The notes beneath the pieces are model-generated. The model searched no databases. It saw nothing but the letters and a program-made list of their open reading frames with translations, and was not told where the DNA came from. DNA of 64,000 nucleotides, taken from Flavobacterium soli DSM 19725. Its GTDB lineage: Bacteria; Bacteroidota; Bacteroidia; Flavobacteriales; Flavobacteriaceae. Shown here piece by piece: positions 17,906 through 27,690 of the stretch. Location of the stretch: assembly GCF_000422705.1 (NCBI RefSeq), contig NZ_KE383908.1, positions 1-64,000 of the forward strand, in the 5' to 3' direction. Made by a program: the position numbers and the translations under genes. Numbering within the stretch: position 1 is the first letter of the stretch; the number at the start of each line of letters is the position of its first letter.

Positions 17906-19048
17906 ATGAAAAATGTAATCCTCTCCAGCTTGATACTGGTACTAACATTAATTGGATGTTCGGATAAATCCCAAGCTCCAATGGCGGCTGTCGCTCCTCA
18001 ACTTCCGGTTTATTCCATTGAAGCTTCATCAGCTACTACTGATTCTGAATATCCTGCAGCTATCCAAGGAACTGTGGATGTTGAAATCCGTCCACAAGTA
18101 AGTGGCAACTTGGAAAAAGTTTTTGTTGATGAAGGTGCTTATGTTTCAAAAGGACAAGCCTTATTTAAAATTAACGAACAACCTTACCGAGAACAATTGA
18201 ACAATGCTTTGGCAAGCCTGCATTCTGCGGAAGCGGCTTTAATAAATGCCCAATTGGAAATCGATAAATTAACACCGCTTGTTCAGAACAAAGTAGTTTC
18301 TGATTATCAGTTAAAAACGGCAAAGGCTTCACATAGAATTGCTACTGCAAATTTGGATCAGGCAAAAGCAATGGTAGGTTCTGCTAGAATCAACTTAGGT
18401 TACACAACTATCACTGCTCCAGTTAGCGGTTACATCGGACGTCTTCCAAAAAAACAAGGAAGTTTGGTTTCCTCTTCAGATATCGAGCCGTTGACAAAAC
18501 TTTCTGACGTTCATGAAGTGTATGCTTATTTCTCTCTTGGAGAAACGGATTTTATCAACTTCAAGGCTCAATATTCTGGAAACACTATCAACGATAAAAT
18601 CAAAAAATTGCCTCCTGTAACTTTAATTTTAGCCGATAATAACGCTTACGCAGAAACAGGAAAAATTGATATGGTTGACGGTCAATTTGATAAAAACACT
18701 GGAGCCATAACACTTCGCGCTACTTTTCCAAATGCAAATGGAATTTTACGATCTGGAAATACAGGAAAGATCCGCTTGGGAATTCAACATGAAGATGCAA
18801 TTCTAGTTCCGCAATCTGCCACAATTGAAATGCAAGATAAAGTTTTCGTCTTTACAGTTGACAAGGAAAACAAAGTAACCAAAGCACCAATTACAATTAT
18901 TGGTAAAAGCGGAACTGATTATCTTATCAAAGATGGCGTAAAATCAGGTGATCAGATCGTATTAAGCGGTATCGACAAACTTCAGGAAGGTCAGGCAATA
19001 CAGCCAACAAAATCTACAAAGATTGCTCAAGTAATTACTAAAAAATAA
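17906..19048 (+). CDS. RND efflux periplasmic adaptor (membrane fusion) lipoprotein
   Basis: A 380-residue AcrA/MexA-type adaptor. The ATG at 17906 gives a clear lipoprotein signal (LVLTLIGC), which is why I prefer it to upstream ATGs at 17861 and 17876. The lipoyl and barrel-sandwich halves flank a helical hairpin (about residues 85-140: EQLNNALASLHSAEAAL onward). They are followed by the beta-barrel domain (YTTITAPVSGYIGRL). It links the inner membrane RND pump to the outer membrane channel. First gene of a three-gene operon, 10 bases before the pump gene, and controlled by the TetR operators upstream. Confidence 0.95.
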   Translation: MKNVILSSLILVLTLIGCSDKSQAPMAAVAPQLPVYSIEASSATTDSEYPAAIQGTVDVEIRPQVSGNLEKVFVDEGAYVSKGQALFKINEQPYREQLNNALASLHSAEAALINAQLEIDKLTPLVQNKVVSDYQLKTAKASHRIATANLDQAKAMVGSARINLGYTTITAPVSGYIGRLPKKQGSLVSSSDIEPLTKLSDVHEVYAYFSLGETDFINFKAQYSGNTINDKIKKLPPVTLILADNNAYAETGKIDMVDGQFDKNTGAITLRATFPNANGILRSGNTGKIRLGIQHEDAILVPQSATIEMQDKVFVFTVDKENKVTKAPITIIGKSGTDYLIKDGVKSGDQIVLSGIDKLQEGQAIQPTKSTKIAQVITKK

Positions 19049-19058
19049 TTTTTTCGAA

Positions 19059-22000
19059 ATGTTCAAAATATTCATTCAAAGACCGGTACTTGCAACCGTA
19101 ATCTCCATTTTATTGGTGATTTTAGGTGTACTCGGACTTACAAAATTGCCCTTACAACAGTTTCCTGATATTGCACCACCATCGGTTTTGGTTACTGCTG
19201 TGTATCCTGGAGCAAATGCCGAAACGGTTTTACGTTCCGTAGCACCATCCTTAGAAGAATCTATCAATGGTGTTGAAAACATGACCTACATGAGTTCAAC
19301 TGCCAGTAACGACGGTACGTTAGCGATCACTGTTTTCTTCAAATTAGGGACAGATGCCGATCAAGCTGCGGTAAACGTTCAAAACAGAGTTGCTCAAGCT
19401 ACAAGCCAATTGCCTGCGGAAGTCGTGCAACAAGGTGTCATCACAGCGAAACAACAAAACAGTTTTATCATGGCCATCGGAATGTCAACCGAAGATGAGG
19501 CTAAATATGACCAGACTTTTGTTGCCAATTATGCCCAAATCAATATCATTCCAGAAATCAAGCGTATTCCTGGAGTGGGTTCTGCCGCTATCTTTGGAGG
19601 GACGAAAGATTACTCGATGCGTGTTTGGTTGAATCCAACACAAATGGCGACTTATAATGTAACGCCAAATGAAGTTATGGCTGCAATTCAAGACAAGAGT
19701 TTGGAAGCAGCTCCAGGTAAATTTGGGGAACGAAGCAAGGAAGTTTTCGAATATGTAATCAAATACAAAGGAAAACTAACCAAGCCTGAGGATTATCAAA
19801 ATATTGCCATCCGTTCTAACAACGATGGTTCGATTCTTCGTCTGAAAAATGTTGCCAGAGTGGAACTCGGTGCCTATTCTTACAACAGTTTGACGCGCTT
19901 GAATGGTGAAAAGGGAATCGTAATTGGTATCATTCAGTTGGCCGGTTCTAATTCAAATGACATTCAGGTTGCGATTAACGAATTGATGGTAAAAGCGGCG
20001 AAAGATTTTCCAAAAGGTATCAAGCACAATATTTTTTACAGCACAAAAGTTTCGTTGGATCAATCTATCGAACAAGTACAACACACATTGATCGAAGCTT
20101 TTATGTTGGTATTTATCGTTGTTTTTCTTTTCCTTCAGGATTTCAGATCGACATTGATTCCTGCAATTGCAGTTCCGGTAGCGATTTTAGGAACGTTCTT
20201 TTTTATGCAATTATTCGGATTTTCGATAAATCTCCTAACGCTTTTCGCTTTAATCTTGGCAATTGGTATTGTGGTCGATGATGCGATTGTCGTCGTCGAA
20301 GCCGTGCATGCCAAGATGGAACATAAGCATTTGTCTCCAAAAGTTGCCACCCACGAAGCCATGCACGAAATTACCGGAGCAATTATTTCGATCACCTTGG
20401 TAATGGCTGCTGTATTCTTGCCCGTTGGTTTTATGGAAGGTTCTACAGGTGTTTTCTATCGACAGTTTGCCTTCACAATGGCCATTGCAATTGTAATTTC
20501 TGCTGTAAACGCTTTGACTTTAAGCCCTGCCCTAGCTGCATTGTTCTTGAAAGACAATCATGCACCACACGACGGTGAAAAACCATACGTTAAACCAGGA
20601 TTTAAGCAAAAATTCTTCAACGCGTTCAATACCAGTTTTAACTCATTAACCAACCGTTATGTTGGCGGATTGAAATTCTTGATTCGTCATAAATGGGTTA
20701 GTTTGGGTGGTTTGGCTTTAATTACTGTAGCAACTGTTATAATGGTCAGAACAACTCCTGCTGGATTTATTCCTACGGAAGACCAAGGATTTATTGCTAT
20801 TGCGGTAAATACTCCATCTGGAACATCGTTAGAAGGAACTCAGAAAGTGATGACCGAAGCTGAAAATATGTTACGAAAACTACAATCCACAAGAGATGTA
20901 ACCGCTATTTCCGGTTTCAACCTCTTGACTAATTCTACGAGTCCTTCTTCTGCAATTGTTTTTATTTTGCTCAAGCCAAATGAAGAACGCGGCGAAGTAA
21001 AAGACATCAATGCCATAATGGGACAGGTTCAAGGTCAACTTGGTGCCATTTCAGGAGGAAGTTTCTTCGTATTCAGTTTTCCAACCGTTCCAGGTTTTAG
21101 TAACGTTGAAGCTCTGGATGTTGTGTTGCAAGATAAAACAGGTGGAAAGCTCGATAAATTTAGCGGTGTCTCTCAAGAATTCATCGGAGAATTGATGAAA
21201 CGTCCAGAAATTGCCGTTGCCTTTACCTCTTTCAAAGCCGATTATCCTCAATTGCAATTGGATATTGATGATGCAAAAGCAGATCAATTGGGTGTGAAAG
21301 TAAAAGACATTCTACAAACCATGCAAGCCTATTTTGGTAGTGCTCAAGCCTCTGATTTCAACCGATTTGGTAAATATTACAGAGTGATTGTACAAGCTGA
21401 TATTGAAGACAGAGCCGATCCTTCGGCTATCAATAATGTCTTCGTAAAAAATAAAAACGGCGAAATGGTGCCGATAAATACTTTGGTAAAACTGACTCGT
21501 ATTTATGGTTCAGAAACGGCTTCGAGATACAACTTGTTCAACTCGATTTCGATCAATGCGATTCCAAAACCTGGCTTTAGTTCGGGTGATGCCATCAAAG
21601 CGATTGAACAAGTGGCAGAACAGCAATTGCCAGCCGGATACAGTTATGAATTTTCAGGACAAACCCGTGAAGAAATTTCTTCCGGAGGACAATCGGCAAC
21701 CATTTTCCTATTGTGTCTGATCTTCATTTATTTCCTACTTGCTGCACAATACGAAAGTTATATTTTGCCTCTAGCCGTAATTTTTTCAATCCCAACAGGA
21801 ATCTTTGGAGTTTTTGCAGCCATCGGCTTGACCGGAATTGAAAACAACATTTACGTTCAAGTTGCCCTAGTAATGCTCATCGGATTACTCGCCAAGAACG
21901 CGATTCTTATCGTAGAGTTCGCCGTTCAAAAAAGAAAATCAGGTCAGGCTTTGGTAAATGCGTCCATAAATGCGGCAAAATTACGTTTACGACCAATTAT

Positions 22001-22223
22001 CATGACGTCACTAGCTTTTGTTGTTGGATTGATCCCGATGATGAGTGCCACAGGACCATCAGCTCAAGGTAACCATTCTATCAGTATTGGTGCCGCTGGA
22101 GGTATGGTTTCAGGAGTAATTCTAGGATTGTTGATCATTCCGGTTTTATTTATCGTATTCCAATATTTACAAGAAAAAGTCAGCGGAAAGCCAATCGCTG
22201 TAATCCATAACGAAGAAAAATAA
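19059..22223 (+). CDS. RND multidrug efflux permease (HAE1 family)
   Basis: A 1,054-residue AcrB/MexB-type pump, the usual family length. The N-terminus FKIFIQRPVLATVISILLV is the first membrane helix. The proton-relay helix 4 carries the paired acidic residues in GIVVDDAIVVVEAVHAKME. Two large periplasmic loops follow helices 1 and 7, and the second half repeats the fold (AKNAILIVEFA). It exports drugs or bile-like and hydrophobic compounds using the proton gradient; the substrate cannot be told from sequence. It shares an ATAATG stop-start overlap with the channel gene. Confidence 0.97.
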   Translation: MFKIFIQRPVLATVISILLVILGVLGLTKLPLQQFPDIAPPSVLVTAVYPGANAETVLRSVAPSLEESINGVENMTYMSSTASNDGTLAITVFFKLGTDADQAAVNVQNRVAQATSQLPAEVVQQGVITAKQQNSFIMAIGMSTEDEAKYDQTFVANYAQINIIPEIKRIPGVGSAAIFGGTKDYSMRVWLNPTQMATYNVTPNEVMAAIQDKSLEAAPGKFGERSKEVFEYVIKYKGKLTKPEDYQNIAIRSNNDGSILRLKNVARVELGAYSYNSLTRLNGEKGIVIGIIQLAGSNSNDIQVAINELMVKAAKDFPKGIKHNIFYSTKVSLDQSIEQVQHTLIEAFMLVFIVVFLFLQDFRSTLIPAIAVPVAILGTFFFMQLFGFSINLLTLFALILAIGIVVDDAIVVVEAVHAKMEHKHLSPKVATHEAMHEITGAIISITLVMAAVFLPVGFMEGSTGVFYRQFAFTMAIAIVISAVNALTLSPALAALFLKDNHAPHDGEKPYVKPGFKQKFFNAFNTSFNSLTNRYVGGLKFLIRHKWVSLGGLALITVATVIMVRTTPAGFIPTEDQGFIAIAVNTPSGTSLEGTQKVMTEAENMLRKLQSTRDVTAISGFNLLTNSTSPSSAIVFILLKPNEERGEVKDINAIMGQVQGQLGAISGGSFFVFSFPTVPGFSNVEALDVVLQDKTGGKLDKFSGVSQEFIGELMKRPEIAVAFTSFKADYPQLQLDIDDAKADQLGVKVKDILQTMQAYFGSAQASDFNRFGKYYRVIVQADIEDRADPSAINNVFVKNKNGEMVPINTLVKLTRIYGSETASRYNLFNSISINAIPKPGFSSGDAIKAIEQVAEQQLPAGYSYEFSGQTREEISSGGQSATIFLLCLIFIYFLLAAQYESYILPLAVIFSIPTGIFGVFAAIGLTGIENNIYVQVALVMLIGLLAKNAILIVEFAVQKRKSGQALVNASINAAKLRLRPIIMTSLAFVVGLIPMMSATGPSAQGNHSISIGAAGGMVSGVILGLLIIPVLFIVFQYLQEKVSGKPIAVIHNEEK

Positions 22224-23635
22224 TGAAAAAGCACATCAATAAATACCTTGCCGTACTCGTACTTCTTACCTTATCAGCCTGTAAGATTTCCGAAAATGTC
22301 GAGACACCGAAAGAAGCAATTCCCGCAAGTTTCAGAAATGCAACTACGGAAGATTCAACTTCAATTGCCGATGTAGAATGGAAACAATTCTTTAAAGATG
22401 CTTCCCTTTTAAAACTCATTGACAGTGCCGTTGCCAAAAACAACGACCTGCAAGTGGCTCAAAAAAACATCGAGGCTGCTCAATGGCAATTGAAACAAGC
22501 CAAATGGAACAATGTTCCTGAATTGAACCTTCAAATTAATGGGGCTTCGAACCGTATTTCAGATAACAGTTTGAACGGTTTGAGTACCAATACCTTTTTG
22601 GGGCAGCACCACGTTAACGATTATAATGCAGCTGTAGGCCTTTCTTGGGAAGCTGATATCTGGGGTAAAATGAGAAGCCAGAAAAAAGAAGCTTTGGCAA
22701 AATACCTGCAATCTGGCGAAGCCAAAAAAGCTTTGCAAACCACAATTGTTGCGAATGTGGCCAAAGGCTATTACAATCTTTTGATGATGGATGCCCAATT
22801 GGCTATTGCCAAAAAGAACCTAACCTTGAACGACAGTACTTTATTTGTAATCAACTTGCAATTTGAAGCTGGACAAGTCACTTCTTTAGCCAAGCAACAA
22901 GCCGAAGCACAACAATCAGTTGCAGCACAATTGATTCCGCAATTGGAACAAAATATAGCTATTCAGGAAAATGCCTTGAGCATCCTGGCAGGAACTTTTC
23001 CAGATGCAAAAGTACGTAATACTGACTTGAACAGCATTGGCTTAAACGACGATTCATCTGCTGGAATACCTTCTTCATTAGTGAGCCGAAGACCGGATGT
23101 ACACTTTGCCGAATTGGGCTTGCAAGCCGCCAATGCGAAAGTAGGTATCGCAAAAGCCTATTTCTATCCGAGCTTGAAAATTACCGCTTCTGGTGGTTTG
23201 AATTCCTTCGAATCCAGCAATTGGTTCAATATTCCTGCTTCTGTATTTGGTACCGTTGCCGGAAGTTTGACGCAACCAATCTTGAACAGCAGAAAAATCC
23301 GTACCCAATATGAAGTAGCCAAAATAGATCGCGAAAAAGCCGTTATCCAGTTCCGTCAATCGGTTCTGGTAGCCGTTGGTGAAGTATCGGATGCTTTGGT
23401 GCAGGTTGAAAAACTAAAGGAACAGCAAAACATTTTAGCCAACAGGGTAACCACCTTGCAGACCGCCATCAAAAACGCCAATATGCTCTTCAAAAACGGA
23501 ATGGCAAATTACCTCGAAGTGATTGTAGCGCAAAGCAATTTATTACAAAGCGAATTAGAACTGGCAACAATAAAACGATCTCGTCTGGATGCCGATGTAA
23601 ATTTATACAGGGCTTTAGGCGGAGGCTGGAAATAA
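22223..23635 (+). CDS. TolC-like outer membrane efflux lipoprotein (NodT type)
   Basis: A 470-residue outer membrane factor with a lipoprotein signal (LTLSAC, Cys20). It has two copies of the TolC-like helical repeat, including the typical LVSRRPDVHFAELGLQAANA and a LNLYRALGGGW-type end (VNLYRALGGGWK). It completes the tripartite pump. It starts on the last base of the permease stop codon, so the genes are translationally coupled. A strong terminator lies 44 bases downstream. Confidence 0.95.
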   Translation: MKKHINKYLAVLVLLTLSACKISENVETPKEAIPASFRNATTEDSTSIADVEWKQFFKDASLLKLIDSAVAKNNDLQVAQKNIEAAQWQLKQAKWNNVPELNLQINGASNRISDNSLNGLSTNTFLGQHHVNDYNAAVGLSWEADIWGKMRSQKKEALAKYLQSGEAKKALQTTIVANVAKGYYNLLMMDAQLAIAKKNLTLNDSTLFVINLQFEAGQVTSLAKQQAEAQQSVAAQLIPQLEQNIAIQENALSILAGTFPDAKVRNTDLNSIGLNDDSSAGIPSSLVSRRPDVHFAELGLQAANAKVGIAKAYFYPSLKITASGGLNSFESSNWFNIPASVFGTVAGSLTQPILNSRKIRTQYEVAKIDREKAVIQFRQSVLVAVGEVSDALVQVEKLKEQQNILANRVTTLQTAIKNANMLFKNGMANYLEVIVAQSNLLQSELELATIKRSRLDADVNLYRALGGGWK

Positions 23636-23678
23636 AAATTAAGGTTTTGTTTTAGATTTGTTTTTATTTGTTTCTCCG

Positions 23679-23724
23679 AATCAATTGCCCGAAATTTGAG
23701 TACGGCAATTGATTTTTTTTTTTT
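23679..23724 (+). terminator. Terminator of the efflux operon
   Basis: AATCAATTGCC pairs perfectly with GGCAATTGATT around a 14-base loop and is followed by about ten T residues. Confidence 0.85.
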
Positions 23725-23849
23725 CAGAATAAAAAACAATTCAATTTAAAAACTATTTTTATAGAGATTTACAGTTAACACAGATTGCACAGATTTTCAC
23801 AGATTCTGTTTTATTCAATTTAGAAATCTGTGCTTAAATTAAGAATTAG

Positions 23850-23981
23850 AATCTGTGTAAATTTGTGAAATCTGTGTTTAAATAAAAAATTAAAATCTGT
23901 GAAAATCTGTGAAATCTGTGTTCAAATAAAGAATTACAATCTGTGTAAATTTGTGAAATCTGTGTTCAAATAAAATAAACA
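23850..23981 (+). repeat. Three tandem 44-bp units (AATCTGTG repeat)
   Basis: Units begin at 23850, 23894 and 23938 with AATCTGTG, each with an internal AAATCTGTGTT and ending in AAATAAA. More degenerate AATCTGTG words extend back to about 23780, partly inverted (CACAGATT). The third unit ends two bases before the antiporter ATG, so the repeat forms the leader of that gene. Confidence 0.85.
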
Positions 23982-23983
23982 AT

Positions 23984-25849
23984 ATGCAAGAAAACTTCCT
24001 CTTTCAAGCCATGATCTATTTGGCAGGAGCCGTAATCATGGTGCCCGTTGCCAAACGGCTTGGCCTCGGTTCCGTACTGGGTTATTTAGTAGCAGGAGTC
24101 ATTATTGGGCCTTTTTGTCTCGGATTTATCGGAACCGAAGGACACGACATTATGCACTTTGCCGAGTTTGGGGTGGTGATGATGTTGTTTGTAATTGGGC
24201 TCGAACTCGAACCCTCACGTTTATGGCGAATGCGAAAAACCATTGCTGGAATGGGCGGTTTGCAAGTCTTGGGGACTACAATCGTCATCACCGCTTTGGC
24301 AATGTTAATAGGCCTTGATTTCAAAACCTCACTTGTAATGGGAATGATCATTGCCATGTCATCCACTGCAATTGTCATGCAAACTTTGGAAGAAAAAGGG
24401 TGGATGAAATCCGTTGCGGGACAAAGTTCGTTTGCCGTATTGCTGTTTCAGGATTTAGCCATTATCCCGATGCTGGCCTTGTTTCCGCTTTTGGCAGATG
24501 ATACTTTAAAATCGGCTTCCGCCAATGTCTCCCACACCACTTTAATCGACAACTTGCCCGAATGGAGCCAACCCTTCATCGTTTTACTCGCTGTGGCAAC
24601 CGTAATCATCATTGGAAAATACCTCTTGAGACCAATATTCCACATGATGGCAAAAACCGGAATGCGTGAAATGTTTACCGCAACTGCCTTGCTTCTGGTT
24701 GTAGGTATCGCCGTCCTGATGACTTCCGTTGGACTTAGTCCTGCACTGGGAGCTTTTTTGGCAGGTGTAGTTTTGGCCAACAGCGAATACCGACACCAAC
24801 TGGAAATTGCCATCGATCCCTTTAAAGGATTGCTTCTTGGCTTGTTTTTTATCGCCGTTGGAAGTTCCATCGACTTTCAATTGCTTATTAGTAAACCGTG
24901 GATCATCCTTAGCTTGGTGGTAACCTTGATGCTCATCAAAACCATAATCCTTTTCGGAATAGGCAGGATCTTCAAAGTACGAAATGCCCAAAACCTCCTC
25001 TTCAGTGTAGGCTTGAGCCAAATTGGAGAATTCTCGTTTGTACTGTTAAGTTTCTCCTTTCAGGAAGGCATTCTCGGTAAAGAAATCACTGATTTGATGA
25101 TGGCTGTTACTGCCATAAGTATGGCCCTCACTCCTATCATGATGCTGCTGAATGAAAAATTCCTGATTCCGCGTCAATGTGCCGCGATGAATCCTACTGG
25201 TTATATTGAACGTGAAAGCGATATCGAGGAACAGGACAACCCCGTTATCATTGCCGGATTTGGACATTTCGGAAATACCATCGGACGATTTTTAAAAGCA
25301 AATGATATTGCTACAACGGTTTTGGATAATGATAGTGATAATGTAGATTTCCTACGTAAGATGGGCTTTAAGGTCTATTATGGCGATGCAACACGTTATG
25401 ATTTGTTAGAAATCGCTGGAGCAAAAAAGGCACAGATTATTGTCATCGCCATTAACGATGCTGAGAAACGCTTGAGCATGATTGAAACCGTCAAGAAACA
25501 TTTCCCCCACTTATACATCTTGGTTCGTTCCTCGAATAGGTATGATGCCTACGATCAGATGAATGCAGGAATCATGCACATCTACAGGGAAACACTCGAC
25601 ACCAGCCTTCGAGTTGGGGTGGATGTCCTGAAAATTTTAGGACATAGCAAATTAGAAGCTACCCAATCTGCCAAGACGTTTTTCACCCATGATGAAAGAA
25701 CCTTGAAGTTTTTGGCAAGCATGAAAAACAATGATGACGAATACATCAATGCGGCACGAGAAAAAATCGAGGAACTGGAAAAACTCATCCTTGCCGACCG
25801 TGAAGCACTCCGCCTCCAGAACGCCGAAAGTGCTTTATTGATCGAATAA
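23984..25849 (+). CDS. CPA2-family cation:proton antiporter with TrkA-N domain (KefB/KefC-like)
   Basis: A 621-residue protein. Residues 1-390 contain about 12-13 membrane helices of the Na+/H+ exchanger fold (LGSVLGYLVAGVIIGP, later LGAFLAGVVLANSEYRHQLE). Residues 410-540 form a Rossmann RCK/TrkA-N domain (VIIAGFGHFGNTIGRFL; DNDSDNVDFLRKMG; YGDATRYDLLEIAGA). KefB/C-type proteins export K+ or Na+ in exchange for protons and are gated by nucleotides or glutathione conjugates. No ancillary KefF/G gene is present nearby. The start ATG follows the 44-bp repeats directly. Confidence 0.93.
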   Translation: MQENFLFQAMIYLAGAVIMVPVAKRLGLGSVLGYLVAGVIIGPFCLGFIGTEGHDIMHFAEFGVVMMLFVIGLELEPSRLWRMRKTIAGMGGLQVLGTTIVITALAMLIGLDFKTSLVMGMIIAMSSTAIVMQTLEEKGWMKSVAGQSSFAVLLFQDLAIIPMLALFPLLADDTLKSASANVSHTTLIDNLPEWSQPFIVLLAVATVIIIGKYLLRPIFHMMAKTGMREMFTATALLLVVGIAVLMTSVGLSPALGAFLAGVVLANSEYRHQLEIAIDPFKGLLLGLFFIAVGSSIDFQLLISKPWIILSLVVTLMLIKTIILFGIGRIFKVRNAQNLLFSVGLSQIGEFSFVLLSFSFQEGILGKEITDLMMAVTAISMALTPIMMLLNEKFLIPRQCAAMNPTGYIERESDIEEQDNPVIIAGFGHFGNTIGRFLKANDIATTVLDNDSDNVDFLRKMGFKVYYGDATRYDLLEIAGAKKAQIIVIAINDAEKRLSMIETVKKHFPHLYILVRSSNRYDAYDQMNAGIMHIYRETLDTSLRVGVDVLKILGHSKLEATQSAKTFFTHDERTLKFLASMKNNDDEYINAAREKIEELEKLILADREALRLQNAESALLIE

Positions 25850-25998
25850 GGAAACTTTTTTAGAGTGATTAAATAGTTAAAGTTCAGCACCTGCTTTTGC
25901 CTTTATTCCAAAGGCAAATGCCTTTTGGTACAAAAGAAAACCCCAAACTTTACAAATTTCTTCACTAAATTTAAATCCAAACGAAGCCATAAAGTTCT

Positions 25999-26006
25999 TA
26001 ACTTTG
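25999..26006 (+). promoter_or_regulatory. TAACTTTG -7 box of the aldehyde dehydrogenase gene
   Basis: A perfect TAnnTTTG match ending 42 bases before the ATG; no TTG at the ideal upstream distance. Confidence 0.55.
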
Positions 26007-26048
26007 TTAGGAACACAACCCAAGAGTACCCACTAAAAAGAACATCTT

Positions 26049-27686
26049 ATGGACAACACCAACACTACTTTTGAGGACCACCTCAACGGCCTCTTTGTTA
26101 CCGAAGATCAAATACCTCAAGAACATCGCATTGAGGAACTCCACCAAAAACGCTACCTCAGCAATGGCGATATGAAAACATGGGACGGTCCCGTTCATGA
26201 AGTCTATTCGCCTGTTTATATCAAAACAAAAGAGGGGCTGAAGCCAAAACTCATAGGCAGTTATCCCGTTTGCACGGAAAAGGAAGCGATGGATTCCCTC
26301 ACGGCTGCTGTCGAAGCCTATAATGATGGTCGAGGTGAATGGCCCACGATGAATGTTTCCGAAAGGATCAGCCATGTTGAGGCTTTCACCCGAAAAATGA
26401 TAGCCAAGAAGGATGCCGTTGTCAAACTCATCATGTGGGAAATTGGTAAATCCCAAGCCGATTCGATCAAGGAATTTGATCGAACAGTCGAATATATTTA
26501 TGCCACCATTGACGCTCTCAAAGATATTGATCGTGATTCGTCAGGTTTTCAAATTGTAGAGGGCATTGCGGCACAAGTTCGCCGTTCTCCACTCGGAGTC
26601 GTATTGTGTATGGGACCTTTTAATTATCCGTTGAATGAAACCTTCACCACTTTGATTCCTGCCTTGATTATGGGAAACACCATCCTTTTCAAACCACCAA
26701 AATTTGGTACCTTATTGCATTATCCGCTTCAAGAAGCTTTTCAGGAATCGTTTCCAAAAGGTGTCATCAACGTGATTTATGGTCGCGGAAATGTCATTAT
26801 TCCGGGGCTGATGCAATCGGGAAAAATAAATGTGCTGACGTTAATTGGCTCCAGCCGAGTTGCCAATGAACTTAAAAAACAACATCCAAAAGTCAACCAA
26901 CTTCGGGCGGTTTTAGGACTTGATGCCAAGAATGCTTCTATCATCACCCAAAATGCCGACTTGGATTTAGCCGTAAAAGAAACCCTTACTGGCTCGTTAT
27001 CGTTCAACGGACAACGTTGTACGGCACTCAAGATTGTATTTGTACAAAAATCAATTGCCGATGCCTTTATCGAAAAATTCAACAAGGCCCTTTCACAATT
27101 AAAATTTGGCTTGCCGTGGGAAGAAGGCGTCAACCTGACTCCACTACCCGAGCCCTATAAAATAGACTACCTCAACGATTGCATCACTGATGCTCAAAAA
27201 CATGGTGCCAAGGTGGTCAATGAAAACGGTGCTAAAACCAATGCCTCGTTCTTCTACCCAGCCGTTGTCTATCCTGTAAACAAAGACATGAAACTGTATT
27301 ATGAAGAACAATTTGGACCTATAGTGCCAATCGTTCCTTTTGATGATTTGGAGGAAACCATCCAATACCTCATCAATTCCACACATGGTCAGCAAGTGAG
27401 TATCTTTAGCAATGACTCGGATGAAGTCGCTTGGTTGATCGATCCATTAGTGAATTTGGTGAGCCGTGTCAATGTGAACAGTCAGTCACAACGAGGTCCG
27501 GATGTGTTGCCATTTACGGGAAGGAAGGATAGTGCCGAGGGAACCTTGTCTGTAACCGATGCGATCCGTTCGTTTTCGATCCGTTCGCTCGTGGCCTTCA
27601 AGATGAACGACAGCAACAATCAATTGGTAAACGAAATTGTCAATTCAGGGAAGTCAAAATTCCTGAGTACGAAGTTTATCTTTTAA
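26049..27686 (+). CDS. gapN: Aldehyde dehydrogenase, NADP-dependent glyceraldehyde-3-phosphate type (GapN-like)
   Basis: A 545-residue aldehyde dehydrogenase. The catalytic Cys is in SFNGQRCTALK (about residue 323). The cofactor-binding region has PFNYPLNETFTTLIPALIMG and FKPPKFG, and the C-terminal bridge has VNVNSQSQRGPD, all matching non-phosphorylating GapN-like enzymes. These convert glyceraldehyde-3-phosphate to 3-phosphoglycerate and make NADPH. The segment usually read as ELGGK or GLEAKN is GLDAKN here, so the general-base Glu may be an Asp or shifted. Followed after 4 bases by a DUF2071 gene, so probably co-transcribed. Confidence 0.85.
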   Translation: MDNTNTTFEDHLNGLFVTEDQIPQEHRIEELHQKRYLSNGDMKTWDGPVHEVYSPVYIKTKEGLKPKLIGSYPVCTEKEAMDSLTAAVEAYNDGRGEWPTMNVSERISHVEAFTRKMIAKKDAVVKLIMWEIGKSQADSIKEFDRTVEYIYATIDALKDIDRDSSGFQIVEGIAAQVRRSPLGVVLCMGPFNYPLNETFTTLIPALIMGNTILFKPPKFGTLLHYPLQEAFQESFPKGVINVIYGRGNVIIPGLMQSGKINVLTLIGSSRVANELKKQHPKVNQLRAVLGLDAKNASIITQNADLDLAVKETLTGSLSFNGQRCTALKIVFVQKSIADAFIEKFNKALSQLKFGLPWEEGVNLTPLPEPYKIDYLNDCITDAQKHGAKVVNENGAKTNASFFYPAVVYPVNKDMKLYYEEQFGPIVPIVPFDDLEETIQYLINSTHGQQVSIFSNDSDEVAWLIDPLVNLVSRVNVNSQSQRGPDVLPFTGRKDSAEGTLSVTDAIRSFSIRSLVAFKMNDSNNQLVNEIVNSGKSKFLSTKFIF

Positions 27687-27690
27687 GCCA

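Larger units (their letters stand above)
23636..23983. other. Intergenic region between efflux operon and antiporter
   Basis: No gene is seen. It contains the efflux terminator, then AATCTGTG-rich repeats that run almost to the start of the antiporter gene. Confidence 0.6.

Noticed and set aside
23764..23981. CRISPR-like repeat array
   Set aside because: The units are contiguous 44-bp tandem copies without unique spacers and there are no cas genes.
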